DNA of 64,000 nt, from NCBI GenBank assembly GCA_017554105.1, contig JAFZIY010000025.1:58844-122843 (forward strand), in the 5' to 3' direction. Position 1 is the first letter of the stretch, and every line of letters starts with the position of its first letter. This document shows positions 1 through 7,340 of this stretch, one piece after another. Source of the DNA: Prevotella sp. GTDB lineage: Bacteria > Bacteroidota > Bacteroidia > Bacteroidales > Bacteroidaceae. A program made the translations under genes and the position numbers. A model generated the notes under the pieces. It saw only the letters and a program-made list of their open reading frames with translations. It did not search any database and was not told where the DNA came from.

Positions 1-1026
1 ATCGTGGCGAGTAACCATAACCTGGGATTCTCGCGTGCCAACAACATTGCCATAAAGCAGTCGGAGGGCGAATATGTGCTGCTGCTGAACCCCGACACCT
101 TCGTGGGCGAGAACGTCATATCAGAGTGCCTTGCGTTCATGGAGGAGCATCCCGATGCCGGAGCACTCGGCGTGCGCATGATAGACAGCAACGGCAAGGC
201 GTCGCCGGAGAGCAGGCGTGGTCTGCCCACTCCAATGACGTCATTCTACAAGATGATAGGACTGTGCAAGCGCTATCCCAAGAACAGGCGCTTCGGAAAG
301 TACTACATGGGTTACCTGCCGTGGGACAAGGCGGTGGAGATAGAGGTGGTCAGCGGTGCCTTCTGCCTCGTGCGCCGTGCTGCGCTCGAGAAGGTGGGAC
401 TGCTCGACGAGGACTTCTTCATGTACGGTGAGGACATCGACCTCAGCTACCGTCTGCTGAAGGCAGGGATGCACAACTGGTACTATCCCGCCAGCATACT
501 GCACTACAAGGGCGAGAGCACGCAGAAGAGTAGTTTCCGCTATGTACACGTCTTCTACGAGGCGATGTTTATATTCTTCCGCAAGCACTACGGCAGCATG
601 TCAATACTCCTCAGCGTGCCTATAAGGCTGGCGATACTCTTCAAGGCCACTGTGGCTGCTTCGGCACTCGCATGGGGACGACTGCGCAAGATGCTCGGTT
701 TCTACTACAAGTCACGCGACCGCTATCCCGACTATGTGTTCATAGGCAGGGAGTGCGCCATAAAGAACTGCCGCCGCATATCACGGAAACTGGGTCTCAA
801 TGCACGGTTCTTCACCGCCGACAGCAGTACCAATCCCGAGGGACACAACGCTATTCGCGACGTGTGCGAGATAACCACTCCCACATATGTCGTGTATGAC
901 ATCGATGCCTACACCTACGAGGAGATACTGGACATCTTCAGTGCCAATCCTCAGAAGTACCTCAGCATCGGAACATTCGACATGAGGAACAACAAGATAA
1001 TAACCAAGGACGAGGTACTGGCATGA
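1..1026 (+). CDS. Family 2 glycosyltransferase, 5' end cut by the window
   Basis: Predicted to transfer a sugar from a nucleotide-sugar donor to a growing surface polysaccharide or lipid-linked glycan at the inner face of the membrane. The frame is open to base 1, and the first visible codons (I-V-A-S-N-H-N-LGFSRANN) match the asparagine-rich segment found about 50 residues into rhamnosyltransferase-like GT2 enzymes, so the true start lies before the window; GTG at base 4 is not believed. LLNPDTFV supplies the NPD nucleotide-binding motif, and GEDIDLSYRLLKAG the acceptor-side ED motif. A hydrophobic stretch (about visible residues 198-222) is followed by a C-terminal region of roughly 100 residues that I do not recognise. 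It overlaps the next gene by four bases, implying translational coupling. The family is secure; the sugar and acceptor cannot be told. Confidence 0.85.
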   Translation: MVASNHNLGFSRANNIAIKQSEGEYVLLLNPDTFVGENVISECLAFMEEHPDAGALGVRMIDSNGKASPESRRGLPTPMTSFYKMIGLCKRYPKNRRFGKYYMGYLPWDKAVEIEVVSGAFCLVRRAALEKVGLLDEDFFMYGEDIDLSYRLLKAGMHNWYYPASILHYKGESTQKSSFRYVHVFYEAMFIFFRKHYGSMSILLSVPIRLAILFKATVAASALAWGRLRKMLGFYYKSRDRYPDYVFIGRECAIKNCRRISRKLGLNARFFTADSSTNPEGHNAIRDVCEITTPTYVVYDIDAYTYEEILDIFSANPQKYLSIGTFDMRNNKIITKDEVLA

Positions 1027-1538
1027 CACAGAAGAGCATCACGCTGAGAGCAATGGAGCCCGAGGACCTTGATGAGCTCTATGAGATAGAGAACGACCGC
1101 GGACTATGGGATGTGGGAACGACCAACGTGCCTTATTCCCGATATGCCCTCCACCAGTACATCGCATCCACGAACAATGATATCTTTGCCGACCGTCAGC
1201 TGCGCCTCATCATACAGACGGAGGACGGCAGACTGGCAGGTATCATCGACCTCTACAACTACGAGCCGCTTCACAACCGTGCTGAGGTGGGCGTCGTGAT
1301 AAAGGCGGAATACCGCAATCAGGGAATGGCAAAGGCAGCGCTGGATGAGCTTCACCGCTATGCCGCCGACGTGCTCGACATCTACCAGCTATATGCTGTG
1401 GTGGCGGCAACCAATGACCACTCGCTGCATCTTTTCAAGTCACAGGGATACGAGGCCACCGCAACACTCAGGCATTGGCTGCATGAAAAGGGCGGATATC
1501 AGGATGCCGTATTGTTACAAAAAAAAATAAAAAAATAG
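1023..1538 (+). CDS. GNAT-family N-acetyltransferase (RimJ/RimL/SpeG-like)
   Basis: A 171-residue single-domain acetyltransferase, predicted to move an acetyl group from acetyl-CoA to an amine. The core acetyl-CoA-binding motif is visible around residues 91-105 (VGVVIKAEYRNQGMAKAAL, with the R/Q-x-x-G-x-A pyrophosphate loop). The later N-D-H-S-L-H-L-F-K-S-Q-G-Y-E segment is the usual final GNAT strand-helix. The N-terminal R-A-M-E-P-E-D-L-D layout is typical of proteins acting on ribosomal protein termini, polyamines or amino sugars. Its start codon overlaps the stop of the glycosyltransferase gene, so an amino-sugar substrate made by that pathway is possible but only inferred. The stop sits just ahead of the tRNA-Asp promoter. 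Confidence 0.85.
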   Translation: MTQKSITLRAMEPEDLDELYEIENDRGLWDVGTTNVPYSRYALHQYIASTNNDIFADRQLRLIIQTEDGRLAGIIDLYNYEPLHNRAEVGVVIKAEYRNQGMAKAALDELHRYAADVLDIYQLYAVVAATNDHSLHLFKSQGYEATATLRHWLHEKGGYQDAVLLQKKIKK

Positions 1539-1547
1539 CGTGATTGT

Positions 1548-1579
1548 TTTGGTAGATACAAAAAAAAACTCTACCTTTG
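1548..1579 (+). promoter_or_regulatory. Bacteroidetes-type promoter for the tRNA-Asp pair
   Basis: TTTG at 1548-1551, a 20-bp spacer, then TACCTTTG at 1572-1579, about 30 bases before the first tRNA-Asp. This matches the TTTG / TAnnTTTG consensus of the primary sigma factor in Bacteroidetes. Confidence 0.75.
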
Positions 1580-1608
1580 CACCCGCAATCAGAAGAGGGC
1601 ATACGCTT

Positions 1609-1683
1609 GGTGCGTTAGTTCAGCCTGGTTAGAATGCCTGCCTGTCACGCAGGAGGTCACGGGTTCGAGTCCCGTACGCACCG
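1609..1683 (+). tRNA. tRNA-Asp(GTC), copy 1
   Basis: A complete cloverleaf of 75 bases. The acceptor stem GGTGCGT pairs with ACGCACC, the anticodon stem CCTGC/GCAGG carries the loop CTGTCAC with anticodon GTC, the T arm is ACGGG/CCCGT, and the discriminator is G. CCA follows directly in the DNA (1684-1686). Copy 2 is identical in sequence and starts 34 bases after this one ends. Confidence 0.97.
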
Positions 1684-1717
1684 CCACGATTCCCTCATCA
1701 CTTGCAACCCTAACGCT

Positions 1718-1792
1718 GGTGCGTTAGTTCAGCCTGGTTAGAATGCCTGCCTGTCACGCAGGAGGTCACGGGTTCGAGTCCCGTACGCACCG
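1718..1792 (+). tRNA. tRNA-Asp(GTC), copy 2
   Basis: Identical to copy 1 over all 75 positions, but the next three bases are CAA, so the CCA end must be added after transcription. No promoter of its own is seen; it is probably co-transcribed with copy 1 and ended by the hairpin immediately downstream. Confidence 0.97.
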
Positions 1793-1794
1793 CA

Positions 1795-1824
1795 AAAGCC
1801 ATCCTTCGGGGTGGCTTTCTTGTT
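1795..1824 (+). terminator. Rho-independent terminator after tRNA-Asp
   Basis: AAAGCCATCC, loop TTCG, then GGGTGGCTTT (one G-T pair), followed by CTTGTT. A stable UUCG tetraloop hairpin with a short T-rich tail. Confidence 0.8.
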
Positions 1825-1864
1825 ATGCGTATGGTTCTCTCACCTTGTGACCTCGTCGGTCAGG

Positions 1865-1908
1865 GTTCTTTCAGTCGCTTCGCTTTATGAAAGCGGCAGA
1901 GCCGAGCG
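1865..1908 (+). repeat. Dispersed double-hairpin repeat, copy A
   Basis: Contains GTTCTTT, then CGCTTT-ATG-AAAGCG, then CGGC-AGA-GCCG and AGCG. Two further copies in this window (5507-5539 and 63682-63711) share GTTCTT and AAGCGGCAGAGCC but have different upstream stem sequences that still pair. This copy carries extra bases between GTTCTT and the first stem, and abuts the tRNA-Asp 3' fragment. Confidence 0.55.
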
Positions 1909-1928
1909 CGAGTCCCGTACGCACCGCA
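1909..1928 (+). pseudogene. tRNA-Asp 3'-end fragment
   Basis: Twenty bases identical to the last part of the T loop, T stem, acceptor strand and discriminator of the tRNA-Asp copies, starting at CGAGTCCC. Nothing upstream resembles the 5' part of a tRNA. It runs straight into its own terminator hairpin, so it looks like the surviving end of a third tandem copy, or a scar left at a tRNA 3' end. Confidence 0.75.
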
Positions 1929-1957
1929 TAGGAAGTCTTCGGACTTCCTATTTTTTT
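1928..1957 (+). terminator. Rho-independent terminator
   Basis: ATAGGAAGTC, loop TTCG, GACTTCCTAT, then a run of T. Perfect 10-bp stem and strong tail. It follows the tRNA-Asp fragment and, read from the other side, sits just after the stop of the minus-strand DUF1460 gene, so it may serve both directions. Confidence 0.85.
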
Positions 1958-1973
1958 GTTACCTCCTTTCCTT

Positions 1974-2840
1974 TCAGTCGCAAAGTCTTAGCACCCTCAC
2001 TCCGAGTGCCGTTTTCCTTCCTATGAGATATTTCCTCAGTGTTGCAGGCTCCTCTATCACCTTATGGTGAATGGACGAGGCATCTATCAGGTGAAGACCG
2101 TCCCAGCGCCACACGGCAAATCCCAGGTGCGAGATCTCGAGTCCGCTCTTGCTTGTCACTATGGCTATCACGTCACCGTCGTGCACCACCTTGCGCAGCC
2201 TCCATGTGTTGCGAATGTTGGCGTTGGGCAGGTAGCGGTGCTTCTTGCCGTTGATGTGCTGTTCCATGAGCGCAATCTTCTTTATCATTGCCGTGTCGCC
2301 TGCAAGCATTTTGTATTTGTCGCTGTAGGTGGTCATGTACGTTGCCTTCACCGTCTGGGTGGCATTGAACAGCGTCTCGTCGGAAATCTCCTCCACGATG
2401 CCCATCTCGGTGTTGTCCTCTATCCACATCGTGAAATAGTGCAGGCGCGAGGCATAGTCTTCCAGCACGCCGTGACGGTATCTTATCTTCTTGAGGTTGT
2501 CGCAATAGTCGGCGAAGGACACCTTGCCCTCGCTGGACGTGAGCGCCAGTGCCAGCACCGTCTCGACGTAGGTGGTGCAGTCGAGTTCACGAAGGTTCAC
2601 CACCAGCTGTTCCTTGCTGTTCACCTCCAGGGTGTGCGCGACGTAGGGAATACCCATGAACTTACGCGCGAAGAACAGCACCCTGTTGGCATCTGCCGAC
2701 AGCGACTTCGCCTCGGTGAGCAGTTCCACCACCTTCACGCTGTCCTCCTTGGTATATGTGACGCGTGTTGCGGCATCAGCCTCCGACGAGGCCCACACCA
2801 GACAGAAAAGAACAATAACAAAATACCTAACCATTCTCAT
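1974..2840 (-). CDS. DUF1460 (N-acetylmuramoyl-L-alanine amidase-like) secreted protein
   Basis: 288 residues with an N-terminal signal peptide (about residues 1-23, hydrophobic core YFVIVLFCLVW, then A-D-A). The body matches DUF1460, a cysteine-hydrolase fold related to NlpC/P60 whose members act as cell-wall amidases. The likely catalytic cysteine is C88 in RELDCTTYVETVLAL, and the histidine H238 in EISHLGFAVWRWDG. This predicts periplasmic cleavage of muropeptides during wall turnover or recycling. The start overlaps the end of the upstream DUF4421 gene by 14 bases, so the two are almost certainly co-transcribed. The family assignment is firm; the exact bond cut is inferred. Confidence 0.85.
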   Translation of the reverse strand: MRMVRYFVIVLFCLVWASSEADAATRVTYTKEDSVKVVELLTEAKSLSADANRVLFFARKFMGIPYVAHTLEVNSKEQLVVNLRELDCTTYVETVLALALTSSEGKVSFADYCDNLKKIRYRHGVLEDYASRLHYFTMWIEDNTEMGIVEEISDETLFNATQTVKATYMTTYSDKYKMLAGDTAMIKKIALMEQHINGKKHRYLPNANIRNTWRLRKVVHDGDVIAIVTSKSGLEISHLGFAVWRWDGLHLIDASSIHHKVIEEPATLRKYLIGRKTALGVRVLRLCD

Positions 2841-3975
2841 TTTTCTTCCTCCTGTATCTTTTCATCTTGCCGAAATTCATTCCGAGATAGATGTTTAGTG
2901 AACCAAAGACATTATTTGTAGAGAACTGCGTCTTGCGATAGCTGTAGCCATGCAATACCACGTTTGCTCCACAGTACCATTTCATATTGTTATATACGAT
3001 GCCGAAACGTCCTATGGCATCGAAGTTGAAGTTCGAGAACTCGAAGTCGCGCAGGCGCAGTTTCCTGCTTTCCATCTCTCCCACCGACTTCTTGTAGGCC
3101 ACGGCTATCGATAGCGACGCGGCAAGCAGCCAGTTGCGCGCAAATACAAAGTTGTACGCATAGCCTCCGGAGATGGAATAGTCGTCATAGTCGACGCGGT
3201 TGAACATCAGTCCCGAGTCCACCTTCTCCTTGTCATAGTCTTTTGCTACCTCGGAGATAACGTCCCTGAACTTGTCGTAGTCAAGTTTCAGGGAGTGGTT
3301 GGTATATCCTATGCCGAGAAGTGGCGAGCCGCAGCTCTTCTTCTGTATCGTGCTCTGGCTGAAGGCAGCGGGGTAGGAGAACTTATGGTGATTAAAGATA
3401 TAATATATGTTCACGCCCTTGATGCCTACCTCGATGCCCGAGAACGACAAGTCCTTAGGCCGTACCTTCTCGTTGCCATAGACTACGGAGCGTATCCTAT
3501 AGTCGTCGCCCGTGTTACGGTAGAAAAGGTCGATGCCTATCTGCGAACTGTAAAGGCTGATGTCTATCTCCTTACGTCTGTTGCTGTTGGAGAGATGGTT
3601 GATGTCGAACGTATATCCCAGGAACACCCATCGCCATCCGAAGTAAGGTCCTACCTTGAACGACGGCCGGGGCGCAAACGTAACCTCCTGTCCTGACTTG
3701 CTCGAGAGATAATACACCTCGTATGTCGTGGTGTTCTGCAACATCATGGTGTAGTTGTAGTGCTGCGGTTCAATGTAGGTGGTGTCTATGCGATTGAACT
3801 TCTTGACAAACTCATACAGCCTGTTCCTCTTCTTTGCCTTGACCGCCTTCTCCTGCGTTGTCACCGTCACGCTGTCGTCAGTGACAATACTCTCTACTGC
3901 TGCCGCAGGCGAGGCTATGAGCAGTAACATCGTCAGGCATCCTACAAGATATAGCCGGCACTTGTCGTTCTCCAT
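2827..3975 (-). CDS. DUF4421 outer-membrane-like protein
   Basis: 382 residues, starting with a signal peptide (residues 1 to about 26, LVGCLTMLLLIASPAAA). The rest is rich in alternating aromatic and polar residues with repeated segments such as FKVGPYFGWRWVFLGYTFD and SISGGYAYNFVFARNWLLAAS, and ends in strand-like tails, which suggests a small beta-barrel or barrel-like surface protein. It corresponds to DUF4421, found mainly in Bacteroidetes and of unknown function. Transcribed ahead of, and overlapping, the DUF1460 amidase-like gene, so an envelope role linked to cell-wall turnover is reasonable but unproven. Confidence 0.75.
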   Translation of the reverse strand: MENDKCRLYLVGCLTMLLLIASPAAAVESIVTDDSVTVTTQEKAVKAKKRNRLYEFVKKFNRIDTTYIEPQHYNYTMMLQNTTTYEVYYLSSKSGQEVTFAPRPSFKVGPYFGWRWVFLGYTFDINHLSNSNRRKEIDISLYSSQIGIDLFYRNTGDDYRIRSVVYGNEKVRPKDLSFSGIEVGIKGVNIYYIFNHHKFSYPAAFSQSTIQKKSCGSPLLGIGYTNHSLKLDYDKFRDVISEVAKDYDKEKVDSGLMFNRVDYDDYSISGGYAYNFVFARNWLLAASLSIAVAYKKSVGEMESRKLRLRDFEFSNFNFDAIGRFGIVYNNMKWYCGANVVLHGYSYRKTQFSTNNVFGSLNIYLGMNFGKMKRYRRKKNENG

Positions 3976-3990
3976 ACCTTTCTTCTTCCG

Positions 3991-4974
3991 TCAGAACTTC
4001 CCAAGTATTCTATCCATAACCCAGTTCACGGGAGTTCCCGAGACGCTGGTGCACTCACATACGTCCAGACCCTGAAGATGCTCTATGACACTCTTTATTA
4101 TAGGCAACTGCACGTAAGGAGGGTTGGGAACGTCGATGCTGGTGTGCCCCTCGCTCGTAGTAAGTTCTATGGGCGTATAGTCGTACACCGAGAAAGACAC
4201 CATTCCCGCGTCACCGATGACCTTTATGCTGTCGTCGCGTGACGACTCATGACCCACGAAGCACCATGACCCGCTGCCGGCAACGCCCGACTCAAACTGG
4301 AAGCACGCGCTGATGTTGTCCTCAGGCTTGTACAGTCCGGCACGGTTGCTGCAGATGCCCTCGGCCCTCACTATCACGCCGAACATGTGTTGCAGCAAGT
4401 CAAGCTGATGGGGAGCGAGGTCATAGAAATATCCTCCGCCTGAAATCTCCGGTTGAAGACGCCACGGCAGGTTTCCCTTAGACGAGTAGTCATGCTCGCG
4501 GGGAGGACAGGAGAAACTAATCTCCACGTTCATAATCTTGCCTATCTTGCCCGACTTCACGATGTCCATTACCTTCATGAAGTAGGGTAGGTAACGTCTG
4601 TAATAAGCCACGAAGCAGGGCACTCCCGTCTGCTCGCACACCCTGTTGATGCGTGCGCAGTCGTCATAGCTCGATGCCAGTGGTTTCTCCACGTACACCG
4701 GCTTTCCTGCCCTCATCGACATAATGGCATAGGTGGCATGACTGGAGGGTGGAGTAGCGACATACACCGCGTTGACGTCAGGATCCTCGATAAGTTCCGA
4801 GGCGTCGGTGTACCATTTGGGAATCCTGTGCCTTTCGGCATACATACGTGTCCTCAGGGCATTGCGCCCCATCACGGCGACGATGTCAGAGCCCTCGACG
4901 TCCCTGAAGGCAGGTCCCGACTTCAACTCGGTCACCTCGCCACATCCTATAAAGCCCCATCTTATTTGTTTCAT
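3991..4974 (-). CDS. Gfo/Idh/MocA-family oxidoreductase
   Basis: 327 residues. The N-terminal Rossmann fold starts at once (RWGFIGCGEVTELKSGPAF), and the family EKP motif is at residues 96-98 in VYVEKPLASS. The C-terminal alpha/beta domain includes GGGYFYDLAPHQLDLLQHMFG, with the conserved histidine region. Such enzymes oxidise or reduce sugars or inositols with NAD(P); the substrate cannot be read from sequence. It lies 15 bases upstream of the DUF4421 gene on the same strand and probably heads that operon. A -7 box ends only four bases before the ATG, so its mRNA may have no leader. Confidence 0.85.
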   Translation of the reverse strand: MKQIRWGFIGCGEVTELKSGPAFRDVEGSDIVAVMGRNALRTRMYAERHRIPKWYTDASELIEDPDVNAVYVATPPSSHATYAIMSMRAGKPVYVEKPLASSYDDCARINRVCEQTGVPCFVAYYRRYLPYFMKVMDIVKSGKIGKIMNVEISFSCPPREHDYSSKGNLPWRLQPEISGGGYFYDLAPHQLDLLQHMFGVIVRAEGICSNRAGLYKPEDNISACFQFESGVAGSGSWCFVGHESSRDDSIKVIGDAGMVSFSVYDYTPIELTTSEGHTSIDVPNPPYVQLPIIKSVIEHLQGLDVCECTSVSGTPVNWVMDRILGKF

Positions 4975-4978
4975 GCTG

Positions 4979-5009
4979 CAAAGTTAGTGCAAACCGAAGA
5001 CAATACAAA
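4979..5009 (-). promoter_or_regulatory. Promoter for the Gfo/Idh/MocA operon, probably leaderless
   Basis: On the minus strand TTTG (5006-5009), a 19-bp spacer and TAACTTTG (4979-4986). Only four bases separate the -7 box from the ATG at 4974, so transcription should start at or next to the start codon. Confidence 0.65.
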
Positions 5010-5088
5010 ATAAATATATTTATTTTTATTGTTGAGGTGCAGCCTAAGTTCGCTGTAAGCAGAGTTTTTGCAAACCGAAGACAATACA
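4989..5088. repeat. 19-bp direct repeat around the oxidoreductase promoter
   Basis: GCAAACCGAAGACAATACA occurs at 4989-5007 and again at 5070-5088. The first copy is the spacer of the Gfo/Idh/MocA promoter; the second is flanked by decayed versions of the two promoter boxes, so it looks like a duplicated, inactivated promoter. Confidence 0.6.
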
Positions 5089-5204
5089 TTTGAGTTCCCT
5101 TGATAAGGGAACGGCGTAAGCAAAGGTTTAACTCTGTCGAGCGAGTGCAAAGGAAACACAATTCAAAATAAAAAACACCTCGATACCGATTTTTATTTAA
5201 AAAA

Positions 5205-5236
5205 TTTGGCTGTGCGCGTAAAAATGCCTACCTTTG
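5205..5236 (+). promoter_or_regulatory. Promoter for tRNA-Arg(TCT)
   Basis: TTTG at 5205-5208 (continuing as GG), then TACCTTTG at 5229-5236 after about 20 bp, 16 bases upstream of the tRNA. Confidence 0.75.
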
Positions 5237-5252
5237 CACCCGCATTTATGAT

Positions 5253-5327
5253 GGTTCCGTAGCTCAGTTGGATTAGAGCAACAGCCTTCTAAGCTGTGGG
5301 TCTTGGGTTCGAACCCCAACGGAATCA
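5253..5327 (+). tRNA. tRNA-Arg(TCT)
   Basis: A 75-base cloverleaf: acceptor GGTTCCG/CGGAATC (one G-T pair), D arm GCTC/GAGC, anticodon arm ACAGC-CTTCTAA-GCTGT with anticodon TCT, T arm TTGGG/CCCAA, discriminator A. CCA is not encoded (CGA follows). Confidence 0.97.
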
Positions 5328-5336
5328 CGAAAACAA

Positions 5337-5374
5337 CAAAGAGAGTTATCATGCGATAGCTCTCTTTGTCTTTA
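5337..5374 (+). terminator. Terminator after tRNA-Arg(TCT)
   Basis: CAAAGAGAGTTATC, loop ATGC, GATAGCTCTCTTTG, then TCTTTAT. A 14-bp stem with one G-T pair. Nearly the same hairpin follows the tRNA-Arg(ACG) region at the other end of the window. Confidence 0.8.
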
Positions 5375-5403
5375 TATAGGACTTACTTCTATGCTATTAT
5401 TCA
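5337..5403. repeat. 67-bp sequence shared with 63031-63098, copy 1
   Basis: From CAAAGAGAGTTATC to GCTATTATTCA the two copies agree apart from scattered substitutions; both include the hairpin and the conserved tail TAGGACTTAC...TATGCTATTATTCA. Both lie just downstream of tRNA-Arg sequence. Confidence 0.7.
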
Positions 5404-5425
5404 GTATCTGCAACTTTCCCTTAGC

Positions 5426-5478
5426 ATTCCCGAAAAGGACTTTTGTTGACTGTTGACTTTGTTGACTTTGTTGACTTT
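5426..5478. repeat. Left arm of a long inverted repeat with GTTGACTTT units
   Basis: Starts ATTCCCGAAAAGG and continues into tandem TGTTGACTT-type 9-base units. Its reverse complement recurs at 5861-5919. A shorter, decayed third copy of the head (CCGAGAAGGGCAAATGTT) lies at 5492-5509. Confidence 0.65.
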
Positions 5479-5506
5479 TCAATATGTGATACCGAGAAGG
5501 GCAAAT

Positions 5507-5539
5507 GTTCTTTGCATGCAAAGCGGCAGAGCCGAGCGG
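5507..5539 (+). repeat. Dispersed double-hairpin repeat, copy B
   Basis: GTTCTTTGCATGCAAAGCGG then CAGAGCCGAGCGGA. The first part includes the perfect 14-bp palindrome at 5510-5523; the second is CGGC-AGA-GCCG. Compare copies at 1865 and 63682. Confidence 0.55.
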
Positions 5540-5665
5540 ACACTTTACTGGAATCGTTGACGCCTTTACTGAAAAGGTTGACTTTTTCCTGAAAGAGTTG
5601 ACAACATCGAAAACTGTCGTCTGCAAAGTTATGGATTAATCTGCAAACTCTGCTCATTCCTCGAT

Positions 5666-5792
5666 AAATCTTGTCCTTCCACATCTTTTTCTGCTCACCG
5701 CTCTGTCCGTGGACGTCGTTGGGCGTCTGCAGTCCGATGCTGTAGTGGGGGCGCTTTCCGTTATAGAAATCAACGAAGCGCGGTATCTGCAC
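5666..5792 (-). pseudogene. Transposase remnant (IS3-type integrase-core C-terminus)
   Basis: The reverse-strand translation reads FVDFYNGKRPHYSIGLQTPN followed by a few charged residues. This is the last segment of an IS3-family OrfB / integrase-core transposase, where Y-N-x-x-R-P-H-x-S-(I/L)-G-x-x-T-P is the hallmark. No DDE core precedes it; the reading frame continues past it into unrelated repeat sequence, and a hairpin at 5822 closes the other side. Only about 40 codons of the gene survive, so it is a dead fragment. Confidence 0.75.
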
Positions 5793-5821
5793 AAAGACCA
5801 GTATGAGGTAATCTAAAACAA

Positions 5822-5851
5822 AAAAAGCACTGCCATAAGGCGGTGCTTTTT
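5822..5851. terminator. Bidirectional hairpin terminator
   Basis: AAAAAGCACTGCC, loop ATAA, GGCGGTGCTTTTT (one G-T pair) with A-rich and T-rich flanks, so it could end transcription from either side. It lies between the transposase remnant and the zinc-ribbon gene. Confidence 0.7.
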
Positions 5852-5860
5852 ATATGAATC

Positions 5861-5919
5861 GTCAACAAAGTCAACAAAGTCAACAGTCAACAAAGTCAAC
5901 ATTTGCCCTTTTCGGGAAT
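5861..5919. repeat. Right arm of the inverted repeat
   Basis: Tandem GTCAACAAA units, then ATTTGCCCTTTTCGGGAAT, the reverse complement of the left arm with a few differences. It ends five bases before the stop codon of the minus-strand zinc-ribbon gene. Confidence 0.65.
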
Positions 5920-5923
5920 TCTA

Positions 5924-7279
5924 TTATTCGTTACTTGCCGGTTTCTTCTCTGCAGCGGGCTGTTCCTTCTTCTCTTCGGCTTTGTCTTCCCTTGCGAACT
6001 TCGACATGTTCATCTCAGAAATCAGGCCGTCGGGACTAACTCTTGCAGTAATGCTGTAACTGTTCTTTTCGCTTGCCGACTCGCTACGTATCACATCCTG
6101 ATCGGCGGTGAACTTCACGGTGTATTCGAATTTACCGTCGCCCACCTCACGTTTTGTAATGCGGTAGTCGTTCTTTAACCGCCATACTATGGCTGACACC
6201 CCGTCCTTGTATGAACGGTTCATATAGTCTATGACATCTCCCTTTGAGGCATTCTCTCTTCCGAGGAAGTTGGACATCACATCAGAGACCGTAGAGGTAA
6301 GGCCTCCTTCGTTCTTGGAGTTGATGCTTACGAAGAAGCGGTGGAAAACGTTGCTTACCATCTGCCTGTCCTCAGGGCTCAGTTCTTTTGCCTTCTGCTT
6401 GTTGAGTGCCAACTGTGCCTCATCGTAATGCTCACCTGTTGCGTGCTCGTCGATGTATCTCTGGTAGGCTGCCTGGGTGTTCTCCTTTGACGCAGCATCC
6501 CAGTCGAGGGAGTCGATGCGGTGGGTGAGTTCTGTCTTGTTAGGACTGTTCGGGTTTTCCTCAAGGTATTTCAGTATCTCTTCCTTGTTGGTACTCTTCG
6601 CAATCTTTGCGTATGCCTCGTCTATCTTCTTGAACTTGTTGAGATGTGCCATGATGCTGTCGCGGTGTGCCTGAGGAGCATCGAGGAAGTTATCGAGGTA
6701 CTGCTGCAGTACTGTGGGGTCGTTGCTCTTCATTGCGAAGGCATACTCGTTGTTCTCTGTCCTTTCCTTTGAGTTCCCGTAAGTGTAGATGAGCACTCCG
6801 CATGCAAGTACGGCAAGGATAAACGATATTATGAGTGCAGTGAGGTTTTTCTTCTTGTTGGTCTTCTTCTCCGGCGTTGTGTCGTCAGACGGCTTCGCTT
6901 GTTTCGCCGCTGCCTGTGACGCGTGTGCAATGGCTGCTGCGCCTGCTGCTTCTCTTGTGCCGGTATGCTTTGCTGCCGTCTCGTTGTCCTTAGGACTTGC
7001 GGTCTGTGCTTTTCCAGCGTTGTAGTCTTCTTCAGCCGCTACGTTGTCGGTGTGTACCTCTTCGGTCACTATTTCTTCTTTTGCGGAAGCCGTTTCTTCT
7101 GTTAACGGAGTATCGGCAGAGTAATGACAATTAGGGCAGAAGTGCTCGTCACGGAAGAACACCTCACCACATTTTGCGCATTTCTTGATGTTTCCTGCTA
7201 TCTCCACTCCGCAACTTGGACATAGCGGAGCCCTGTCACTTACTTGGTGCCCACATTCGGGACATTTAATTATTGCCAT
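5924..7279 (-). CDS. Double zinc-ribbon, single-span membrane protein of unknown role
   Basis: 451 residues. Two zinc ribbons open the protein: cysteines 6, 9, 20, 23 and 34, 37, 48, 51 (CPECG/CPSCG, CAKCG/CPNCH). An acidic then Ala/Lys-rich linker leads to one transmembrane helix (about 146-167, LTALIISFILAVLACGVLIY). The rest, outside the cytoplasm, is helical and charged, with coiled-coil-like tetratricopeptide-type segments, then an NTF2-like C-terminal part with V-S-N-V-F-H-R-F-F and a Lys/Glu tail. The layout resembles zinc-ribbon membrane sensors in Bacteroidetes, but I do not recognise a named family. It follows the GH25 gene by about 60 bases on the same strand, so the two may be co-expressed. 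Confidence 0.7.
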   Translation of the reverse strand: MAIIKCPECGHQVSDRAPLCPSCGVEIAGNIKKCAKCGEVFFRDEHFCPNCHYSADTPLTEETASAKEEIVTEEVHTDNVAAEEDYNAGKAQTASPKDNETAAKHTGTREAAGAAAIAHASQAAAKQAKPSDDTTPEKKTNKKKNLTALIISFILAVLACGVLIYTYGNSKERTENNEYAFAMKSNDPTVLQQYLDNFLDAPQAHRDSIMAHLNKFKKIDEAYAKIAKSTNKEEILKYLEENPNSPNKTELTHRIDSLDWDAASKENTQAAYQRYIDEHATGEHYDEAQLALNKQKAKELSPEDRQMVSNVFHRFFVSINSKNEGGLTSTVSDVMSNFLGRENASKGDVIDYMNRSYKDGVSAIVWRLKNDYRITKREVGDGKFEYTVKFTADQDVIRSESASEKNSYSITARVSPDGLISEMNMSKFAREDKAEEKKEQPAAEKKPASNE

Positions 7280-7340
7280 TTATTTGTGTTTAGTGATGCG
7301 TGATTAGTGTTTAGAGTCAATGCTTTTTTCGATTGTGACG

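Noticed and set aside
1023-1538. GNAT gene as an antibiotic acetyltransferase
   Set aside because: It has only generic family motifs; neighbours suggest glycan or housekeeping modification.
2064-2921. A 285-codon plus-strand open frame
   Set aside because: It lies antisense to the DUF1460 gene, has composition typical of an antisense shadow (His/Val/Arg-rich) and no domain; the minus-strand gene has a signal peptide and catalytic motif.
5440-5910. GTTGACTTT units considered as a CRISPR array
   Set aside because: Units are contiguous or separated by a few bases, with no unique spacers of constant length and no cas genes.
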